From NCBI GenBank assembly GCA_021397845.1, contig CM038052.1:35572449-35636448 (forward strand): DNA of 64,000 nt. Reading direction: 5' to 3'. This document shows positions 56,424 to 64,000 of this stretch, piece after piece (the first letter of the stretch is position 1; each line of letters opens with the position of its first letter). Position numbers and translations under genes: made by a program. The stretch is from Areca catechu. Its lineage: Eukaryota > Streptophyta > Magnoliopsida > Arecales > Arecaceae. The notes under the pieces were generated by a model. That model was given only the letters and a program-made list of their open reading frames with translations. It was not told where the DNA came from and made no database searches.

Positions 56424-57262
56424 ATAGTTTAAGGCTAGTTTCTGCATCCAGTCATCTCAGTATATGGTTTGTTATTCTTATGATTTATGCATGTAGGAAG
56501 ATCCAAATATCTTGATTTTTATTTTGATGGATTTATTATAATTGAAAGTATTTTTCATAGTTTTCTCATGACTTAATTCGGTCTGTGAGTTTTTTGTACG
56601 CCGGAATACTTTTTGAGAGCAATTCTGCTCTATTTTTCAGCAAGACAAATTTTAATATGTTTAGGGTTCTTCTTGCATAATCTTTCTATATTTTAGTTTT
56701 TCTGCATATTTCCTGCATATTAGGTACTTTTTTATATATTTTATTTCCTACCAAATATAAAGACAAAAAAAATATTCAAAATCAGAAAATACTAAAAATA
56801 CAAAACCCTAATTTGCATTTTAGATGTGTGCCATCATCTACATAACTTATCTTAAGGGCACTTTTACTATATCAAATGTGTGAAAGATTTGATCACCTCT
56901 CCTTAGCCCAAAACAACAATCCTTACATCTGAACCCAACCCTAACTAAAATTGATTAGACTTAATTTGCTCTAGAGATCTAGGGACATCAACAGGTCGAG
57001 TTCAACCATTGTGGGAAGACTAGTACACCGAATTCATCTCCTATTATTGGAAGCTGGTGTCTAGGCTAGAGGTACAGAGTCAAACGACCTAAGCAGATCG
57101 ATGGTTCTTTAATTGGGTCCTGCGTTAAGCAGGGGGGCCTCCCACCATCCCACCTCTTACCTGGCCAATGGAAGGATTAGGGGTTGAGTTGTGTATAAGT
57201 TGAGTCGACCCATTCTATTTGGGCTCTAGGCCTAGGTACCCATAGTCGATTTGTTTGAGTCT
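56424..57262 (+). other. E6 leader
   Basis: Untranslated and AT-rich; no open frame of note. Confidence 0.5.
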
Positions 57263-57706
57263 TGCATGTGCACTAGATTAGGAGCTTCATATCATCCACC
57301 ACCTCCACAACCAACTGAACCCATGGAATCCCACCTTGATGCTGTCCTAAAGACCTTGAGTGACCAGATGGCCCAATTGAACACCCGATTAGACCAAATG
57401 GATGATCGGATGACCCAATTGAATGCCCAATTGACTCATAGATTTGACCAAGTAGATGTTCGGTAAGGAACCCTAGAGGAGACACATAGGTCCCATTCTG
57501 AACCAAATCTTGAGTCACCTCCCCATCCTAGGAGAACCCCATGCTGAGATCCTTACTATGAGGTTGACCCCAGGAGAAACCCAAATCCTAATCCATACTT
57601 TGAGGTTGAACCTATGAGAGCCCATCATCGTGACCCAGTTCTAGAGGTTCACCCAAGGAGACCCAATCAGGATTTCATAGACCAGGAAGACAGGGCCTAT
57701 AGAAAA

Positions 57707-58557
57707 TGATGGGGGATGGAGATCAGGGGTAGGATCGTCGGCGAACTAAGAAGTCACCAAAGATTAAGGTATCCTATTTTTTAAAAATTTTTTTTTTTTA
57801 TGATGGTGGCGAAGGAAAAATGGTGATGGAAGGTAGAGAAATTGGACACTTTAGGACTAGGGACTTACATTCACGGAGAGACCTCTCACCTCTAGGATAT
57901 CTCACCCATCCCATTACATGTAGCCTAGGGCATCCCACCCATCTCACTACATGCGAAGCCTAGGGCATCCCACCCAAATCGCTACCTGGGGCCATGAAGG
58001 AAAATCCCTAAGACCATAGAGGGGACTCGATGGGGAAAGGGGATAACTAGGGTCTCACATCCCTCGACGCCCGAAAGTGAAGGACTAGGGTCTCTCACCC
58101 CTCGATGCTCGAAAGCAAAGGATTAGGGTCTCTCACCCCTCGATACTCGAAAGTGAAGGACTAGGGTCTCTCACCCCTTGACGCCCGAAGGCGAAGGACA
58201 GACGGGCCTCTCACCCTCCCCATACGGGGCGAATGAAAAGAAAAACTCTTTTATAAAAACTCACTTAATTAACCAAATTGATTTTTTACAAAGGATTAAG
58301 GGTGGTATTTATAACCTGTCCAACCCTCATTTGAATTTGAATACAAGATAAAAAGATAAGGATGATTCAAATTCAAATACAAGATAGGATAAGATAAGCC
58401 TATCCATATCTCAATCCTAACCAATCAAATCCTAATTCAAAACTCAAACAAAAGATAAAGATAAATTCTAAACAAATTTATTCTGATATCCTCCGAGATT
58501 CATGCAGCTCCAGGATTCGTGCTTGCTTCGAGATCCGTGCTGGCGATGTCCTCATCA
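57707..58557 (-). repeat. E8 3' LTR with four 38-bp repeats
   Basis: It reads TGATGGGGGATGG to CCTCATCA. At about 58048-58200 the unit CTAGGGTCTCTCACCCCTCG... GAAAGNRAAGGA (38 bp) occurs four times, against two in the right LTR. Otherwise the copies match closely. Confidence 0.9.
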
Positions 58558-60083
58558 TTCCCCTGAGGTGGGGAGAACTCGACTCCGTCGAGTTAGGGTC
58601 AGGGAAGATGTTGGTGAAATTGAATCCAATCAATCAAAGGGGCTCTGCTATGAGATATGTTCGGCTCCAAGAATTGTGTAGCACTAAAAATCATGCAACT
58701 CTAGAATCCGTGCAGCTTGAACTCAGCAAGAGGAAACCGACTTTGCCCTGAGAAGCATGCAGAAGGATGCTGCTTTCACGATCGTGCCAGGTTTTTTTTT
58801 TTGCTTTTGCTTTGATGAGCATGTGAGAAACTAGAACAGAGGTTCCGGTCCTTGGAGAAGAAGATCCGATAGGCTCTCCTCTAGTGACGGTGACTACACT
58901 GGCGACCGTGATCCAGCAAACGACGGACACGACAGCGGCGCTCTCTCACCGGGGGGTGGAGGGGCCCTCAGTCGGTGAGGTGGCGAGGTTGGTGGATGGG
59001 GCACCAGTAGGAGAGCCTGAAGGTGTGGGGACTGTCGGAGGGGCCGGAGGGGAGGCAACCGATGCAGAGGAGGGGGTCGGGGTGGATGCTGGGGGGGTGA
59101 CGACATGAGCCGGGGACGGGGAGGCCGAGGGTGGGGAGACGGGTGCGGGGATAGGGGCCTTCTTCTTCCTCGGCCGGTGACTGGGATTGGGGATGGAGGC
59201 CGGCGGCTGTGGAGACTTCAAGGGTGGTAGTGGATGGCCTCGAGGAGGCAGAGGGCACTGGTGGTGACGACATCAACGATGTAGTCCGGGATCTCGAAGG
59301 AGGCGGCGATGTGGGACTGGGCGGCCAGATGGGGAGCTCCTTCCCCAACGGAACGACAATCTCCGGCATCATTCAGGCCAAGAATCGATTCTCATGAAAG
59401 GATCTGGAGCAAAAAAGAGGAAGCCCAAGGGTGGAGGGCAGGGCGGCAGCGGGGGAAGGAACCTAGGGTTCCGCGGCAAATCGACGATGGGGAAATGGGA
59501 TCGCAGGCAGGACGAACCTTCACGGTGGCCGAGCCTCGCAATGGAGGCAGTGACGGCGATGCTGAGCTTGTGCTAGATGATGACGATCCTCCTCTGTTGG
59601 TCACCCTTGTGGGTGTGGATGCAGATAGTGTGTACGGCTGGCTTGCCCATTCCAAGCAAGGTGCACAGCTTGGGCGAAGCTCAGTGGGAGAGGGAGATCT
59701 CAGTAGCAATGCACGGGTGAGGCTTCGGGAGAGGGAGGGCGAGGAAGTCGACGACCGAGACTAGAGCAGTGATGCATGGGCGAGGCTCCGAAAGTTCTCG
59801 ATGAAGGAGTCGGCGGCCGTATCTAGGCAAATTATCTTGACAAAGAGGAGTATTTCTCATAGGGCCCATAGGGCAGTTGGCGGCAGCTGCACTGAGCTCG
59901 AGAAAAACCTTCACAGCCTCTTGGCTGCAGTTTCCGACGGCGTAGTGGTGGGATTGGGAGTTGGCCAGAGATGTTGGGGATGGTGGAGCGGGATATTTAG
60001 GCGGTGGCGGAAGCACTCGGCATCGATATGAAGCGGATGAATCCGGGATGTTTGGGGAAGAAAACATATACCCTAATCAAGCC
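58558..60083 (-). other. E8 interior: GC-rich, Pro/Ser-rich frames of unknown origin
   Basis: The minus-strand frame at 58946-59221 encodes a 91-residue Pro/Ala/Ser-rich sequence (KAPIPAPVSPPSASPSPAH, TPPASTPTPSSASVAS) like arabinogalactan-type proteins. After its stop, in the same frame, a hydrophobic stretch follows (VVSVVCWITVASVVTV). Another minus frame (59681-60067) begins MFSSPNIPDSSASY near the primer site. Neither matches a retroelement protein. This could be captured host sequence or merely GC-rich filler. Evidence is weak, because GC-rich DNA yields Pro-rich frames easily. Confidence 0.35.
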
Positions 60084-60099
60084 GGCTCTGATACCAATT

Positions 60100-60874
60100 T
60101 GATGGGGGACGAAGATCAGGGGTAGGATCATCGACGAACTAAGAAGTTGCCGAAGATTAGGGTATCCTATTTTTTTTTATTTTTATTTTTTTCTGGTGGT
60201 GGTGAAGGAAAAATGGAGATGGAAGGTAGAGAAATTGGATACTTTAGGACTAGGGACTTACATTCACGGAGAGACCTCTCACCTCTAGGACATCTCACCC
60301 ATTCCATTACATGTAGCCTAGGGCATCCCACCCATCTCACTACATGCGAAGCCTAGGGCATCCCACCCAAATCGCTACCTGGGGCCATGAAGGAAAATCC
60401 CTAAGACCATAGAGGGGACTCGACAGGGAAAAGGGATAACTAGGATCTCACACCTGTCGATGCCCAAAAGCGAAGGACTAGGGTCTCTCACCCCTCGACG
60501 CCCGAAGGCAAAGGACAGATAGGCCTCTCACCCTCCCCATACGGGGCAAACGAAAAGAAAAACTCTTTTCTAAAAACTCACTTGGTTAACCAAACTGATT
60601 TTTTACAAAGGATTAAGGGTGGTATTTATAACCTGTCCAACCCTCATTTAAATTTGAATACAAGATAAAAAGATAAGGATGATTCAAATTCAAATACAAG
60701 ATAGGATAAGATAAGCCTATCCATATCTCAATCCTAACCAACCAAATCCTAATTCAAAATTCAAACAAAAGATAAAAATAAATCCCAAACAAATTTATTC
60801 TGATATCCTCCGTGATTCGTGTAGCTCCGGGATCCATGCTTACTCCGGGATCCATGCTGGTGATGTCCCCATCA
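60100..60874 (-). repeat. E8 5' LTR with two 38-bp repeats
   Basis: It reads TGATGGGGGACGA to CCCCATCA and pairs with 57707-58557. The repeat region is at about 60440-60520, with two units. The primer site adjoins its left end. Confidence 0.9.
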
Positions 60875-61689
60875 GAAACATTAGACTTGATGCACCCACT
60901 TTTGGTGGCTGTATTGATTCAAAGGTTTATATAGATTGGGAGGGAGAAGTTGACCAGTATTTTGTATGGTACGATATGTATGAGAAATGTAAGTTTAGGT
61001 TTGCCAAGCTTAAGCTATCCGCCAGGCTAGGTTATATTGGGCTATTGTTGAAAGAACACTTAGGCTAGGAGACCATGAACCCATAGTCACCTGGAGGGCC
61101 ATGAAGGCTAAGCTTAGAGGGAAATACATTCCAGCCTCATATCGCCAGGGTTTGTTGGATTAGTGGCAAAGATTGAGTCAGGGCAGCAAGAGTGTAGATG
61201 AGTACATCGCGAAATTTGCTGAGTATTCCATGCGATATGACTTAGATGAAGATGAAGATGTCCTATCTAGGTTTAGGGCTGGCCTTAGGGATGACATTAA
61301 GAGGGAGCTTTACCTGAGAGAGGTCAGAGACATAGAGCAAACCAACTAGATTACTAGGAATGTTGAGCATTTCCACAAAGGGCCCATCTTTCGTAAACCT
61401 AAGCCCATTAGAAACCCTAGCCCATACTCAGGATTTAGTCAAGCCTATCCTAGTCGACCTGACCCAAATCAACCCAACCTGAGTCAGCCCAGTCTAAGTT
61501 GCCCTGACCCGAGTCTACCTCAAAATAGTACCTCCATGACCCATAGAGAAGATAAAGGCAAAGCTGTAGAGGGTCAGAGAGAACTCATCACCCATAAGGT
61601 GTGCTATAGATGCAGTAAACCATGTCACTTTGCTAGCCAGTGTCCAGCCAGTGCCCTACACATAGGTGAGCTAGGTGAGGATGAGCCTG

Positions 61690-62160
61690 AGTTCATAGTT
61701 GAGCATGAGGAAGAAGTTTATGAAGCTAATGAACAATTGTTAAATGAGTATGAGGGAGAGGAGGAAGTACCTGAGTCTGAAAACCTGTTAGGAGTGGTTA
61801 GGTGCATCTTGACCCAGACCCAAATTAAGGAAGACTGGCATAGGACCAACATCCTACAAACCTTTGTTAAGATAGGAGGTAAGGTGTTCAAGATCATAAT
61901 AGATAGTGGGAGTTGTATCAATGCCATTTCTGCTAGTACAGTGAAATCTTTAGGATTGACCCCAGTTCCCCATCATAGCCCCTATAATATTTCTTGGATA
62001 GATTCCACCTCCATCCCAATCAAATCTAGATACCAAATCTTGATCAAATTACAAACATATGAGGAGAAGATTTGGTGTGATGTCCTTTCCATGGGAATTA
62101 GTAGTATTATCCTAGGTCGACCATGGCTTTATGATCATGATGCAATCTTGTTTGGTTGAA
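61690..62160 (+). pseudogene. E6 aspartic protease
   Basis: This is the same open frame as the zinc knuckle (61536-62159, 207 codons). An acidic linker (EEVYEANEQLLNEYEGEEE, 61710-61770) leads to FVKIGGKVFKIIIDSGSCINAIS, with the active-site DSG at about 61903, and the ending ISSIILGRPWLYDHDAI. The active site is retained and the domain is uninterrupted to the TGA at 62157. Confidence 0.85.
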
Positions 62161-62958
62161 CCAATACCTGTACATTTAGTCACCATGGAGAGAAGTTTGT
62201 GATTCACCCGACTCAACCTAAAGACCCATTTAAGGGAGCTTCTAGTAGCCTTAAGGAGAAGAAAACAGGAGTTAACTTAATTAAGGCTAAGGAATAATAG
62301 AAAGAAACCCCTGAGCCTATTAATATTGAAGAATTGAGTCCAGTAGAAGAGAAGCTAAAGAGTGAACCCCTTGAGGAATCAAAGAAAAAGGATCCTGAAC
62401 CCACTACAAAATTTGAAGAAGAAGTGACTGAGACAGGATCAAACATAATAGAGGGTTCAAGAGAGTTGTCCATAGAGGAGGTTCAGGAATAAGTCCCTAA
62501 GGAACATCCCCAGGAGGTAGACATTAATTTAGAAGAATTTCTTCCCAAAGTCCTTCCTGATGACCTTCCAACTGGTGCTGAACTTGATAAGTCTATAAAC
62601 CTAGTTCAATTGTCCACACCTGCATTGAATACTGCACAGCATATGCATCAGGATATTAGCTATAAGAGTAATTTAAGTAATGAAATATCTAACAAACTGA
62701 CTAATTCTCGAATAAGAGCCAATGGATTCAATGTAGGAAATTCTATCTTGGTTAGGCTTAGGCCTAAAAAGAAGTTTCATGCCGCAGAGCTCGATCCTTA
62801 GAAGTGATAGAGAAGGTAGGACCCCATGTGCATGATTTGCCCTTGAAGTTTGGCTTTAGCTCTACCTTCAATACTGCAAACCTGATTGAGTCTAAGGAAC
62901 CGGCAGCGATTCCTAGTGAGGCCTTTGAACCTACCCCATCCATTGAGAGTGAGCTTGA
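62161..62958 (+). pseudogene. E6 deleted pol: linker joined to integrase C-terminus
   Basis: 62161-62600 is the acidic linker that normally precedes RT (Glu/Lys/Pro-rich, stops present). At about 62620-62955 the sequence is already the integrase end: GFNVGNSILVRLRPKKKF, then IEKVGPHVHDLPLKFGFSSTFNTANLIES and PAAIPSEAFEPTPSIESEL. In full-length relatives about 2.5-3 kb of RT, RNase H and integrase core lie between these parts, so that piece has been deleted. Confidence 0.75.
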
Positions 62959-64000
62959 TGATGCGCGTCGCAATGCACCGATCTAAAACCTTAATACCAC
63001 TACTCAGGTAGAATAGCATGAGTAAGGGTCGAACCCGCAGAGACTTTTGTGTTATTTCGAAAAAGAATTTTTAAAGAGAAAACTAATATTTAACTAATAA
63101 CAGAATATAAATCAATTAACTAACTAAGACAGACAAAATGTAAATGCAAAAGATAAAATCTCAAAACTCTAAATGGTTACTTGTTAGGTGGGCTGGCACT
63201 CTACTTCTATGAGATCTATACGTTCCGATCCAGATATAACCTATTCTTGACGATGACGACCCGTACCTGTTTGATCATGGCTCGTTCCCCAAGAATATAG
63301 ATTAGTCAAAAAGCGGACACATACAAATTATGAAAATTCCTCCTAGAGATAGTTTATTTTAAGAGCACAAACTGTACCTATTGATCACAGCTTGTCCAAG
63401 GAATATAAACTATGCCTAATAAGAATGAAACGATTCATAAAAATATTGACAAGAAATTCCTATTTTTATTTCATAAAAAAGGAGTACAAAAGATTAAAAA
63501 TAAAATAAACCCCCTATGCCAAGCACTATAGTGGAATCTCGAGAAGATCTATCCAGACATCAGCTTCGCACAACAGAAATACGAGAATTGGAAGTGGAAT
63601 GGGGCAAAGTCTCTCTCTAATCCTCTCTTCGGAGAGTAGAATGACCGAAATTTATAGATGGGAAACACCGTGTCGGGCCCGTGTGGGAACCGCGATGATT
63701 TCCTCATCCCAATCTGCTTCTCAAACTCGGCACTTATCTCCTTATCCGAATTCCTTCACGATAGTATCTCCATCTCAAAAATTAAACTTAAAAATCCTAT
63801 CGCACAATCTCGCATCCATCCAGCGTCGTTCGAACACGAACGCTACCTTCCGACAATGAGCTACAGTAGAGAGGTTGAAACAGGACTGACGGCATTGGAC
63901 GAATTGCAGTGACTTTTTGGCCGACGGTGGAGTGGCTTCGGCGACTTCACGGTGGTAGCAAGGGGCGACTCGCAGTGGCGATGGGTGGCTTCGGATAGCT
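62959..64000 (-). repeat. E7: partial LTR at the window edge
   Basis: It starts TGATGCGCGTCGC, directly abutting E6 integrase-end sequence. Early on it has GAGTAAGGGTCGAACCCGCAGAG (62990-63045, core shown), like GAGTACGGGTCGATCCCACGAGG at the same distance from the start of the E2 LTR. This suggests another Gypsy LTR in minus orientation, whose other end lies beyond the window. No gene is supported; open frames at 63599-63912 overlap and match nothing I know. Confidence 0.5.

Larger units (their letters stand above)
57707..60874 (-). mobile_element. E8: small non-autonomous LTR element
   Basis: LTRs at 57707-58557 (851 bp) and 60100-60874 (775 bp), with GAAAA/GAAAC flanks (57702-57706 and 60875-60879). 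It reads on the minus strand: the initiator-Met site TGGTATCAGAGC lies just inside the right LTR (60084-60095). The 1.54-kb interior has no gag, protease, RT or integrase. The 76-bp length difference between LTRs equals two units of a 38-bp repeat. Minus-strand TATAAATA boxes occur in both LTRs (58306-58313 and 60623-60630). It would have relied on enzymes from other elements. Confidence 0.9.
57263..61650 (+). pseudogene. E6 gag, interrupted by E8
   Basis: The N-terminal part (57263-57706) has a Pro-rich start and then a heptad stretch (LDAVLKTLSDQMAQLNTRLDQM). After E8 the frame resumes with NIRLDAPTFGGCID, VYIDWEGEVDQYFVWYDMY and FAKLKLSARLG, with RFRAGLRDDIKRELYLREV-like sequence near 61270 (several frame changes). 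A zinc knuckle CYRCSKPCHFASQC lies at 61600-61645. Excising E8 and one GAAAC copy restores the codons for AYRNIRLDAP across the junction. Stops at 57464 and elsewhere inactivate it. Confidence 0.8.
55049..62958 (+). mobile_element. E6: Gypsy element, initiator-Met primer, pol deleted
   Basis: Order on the plus strand: LTR (55049-56409), primer site TGGTATCAGAGC (56412-56423), leader, gag in two parts around E8 (57263-57706 and 60875-61640), protease (61690-62160) and then, after only about 450 bp, the C-terminal end of integrase (62640-62955). RT, RNase H and the integrase core are missing. At 62959 another LTR begins. The LTR start is inferred from TGATG pairing with the CATCA end; no second LTR is available to check it. 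Confidence 0.75.

Noticed and set aside
59309..59764. Plus-strand 151-codon acidic/Arg-rich frame in E8
   Set aside because: It overlaps three minus-strand frames in GC-rich DNA, and nothing marks it as more likely than the others.

Overview
The window is plant nuclear DNA made almost entirely of transposable elements. I found no intact host gene, rRNA, tRNA gene or CRISPR array. The elements are Ty1/Copia, Ty3/Gypsy of the Athila and Tat lineages, a CACTA (En/Spm) transposon and non-autonomous LTR elements. That mix, with primer-binding sites for plant initiator-Met and Asp tRNAs, points to an angiosperm with a large, repeat-rich genome. A monocot is my guess, but the sequence alone does not fix the species.

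Layout. 1-4180: the 3' half of a plus-strand Copia element (RT, RNase H, long 3' LTR). 4181-6850: a decayed minus-strand Copia element. 6963 to at least 12000: a plus-strand CACTA transposon with a TNP2-type transposase pseudogene. 12000-14526: unassigned sequence with hints of a Tat-type LTR. 14527-54805: one nested block. 54811-55048: unassigned flank. 55049-62958: a plus-strand Gypsy element with an initiator-Met primer site, internally deleted and interrupted at 57707-60874 by a small minus-strand non-autonomous LTR element. 62959-64000: the start of another LTR that runs off the window.

The nested block is the main result. An outer Athila-type element (E1, 14527-54805, target duplication AGGTG) was hit in its 5' leader by a second Athila-type unit (19766-52194, duplication GTGGT/ATGGT). 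That unit carries three LTRs in a row on its left and right sides. Its internal part took a Tat-type non-autonomous element (E4, 23269-30121, duplication CTTAT), and its 5' LTR was split by a nearly complete Tat element (E5, 38507-51847, duplication GGGAG). The RNase H region of E5 was hit in turn by an LTR with a primer-site stub (45783-47478, duplication TTCAT). This gives four levels of insertion, each supported by paired flanks read directly in the sequence.

Every pol and gag region is broken by stops or frameshifts, so no element here looks autonomous today. The least routine content is the antisense (plus-strand) coding carried by the Tat elements E5 and E4 between pol and the 3' LTR. 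It includes a spliced-looking gene with a gypsy-type transposase domain and a coiled coil, and in E5 a second, separate antisense unit with its own TATA box. E4 also carries several tandem arrays, three of which have periods (93, 63 and 117 bp) divisible by three.
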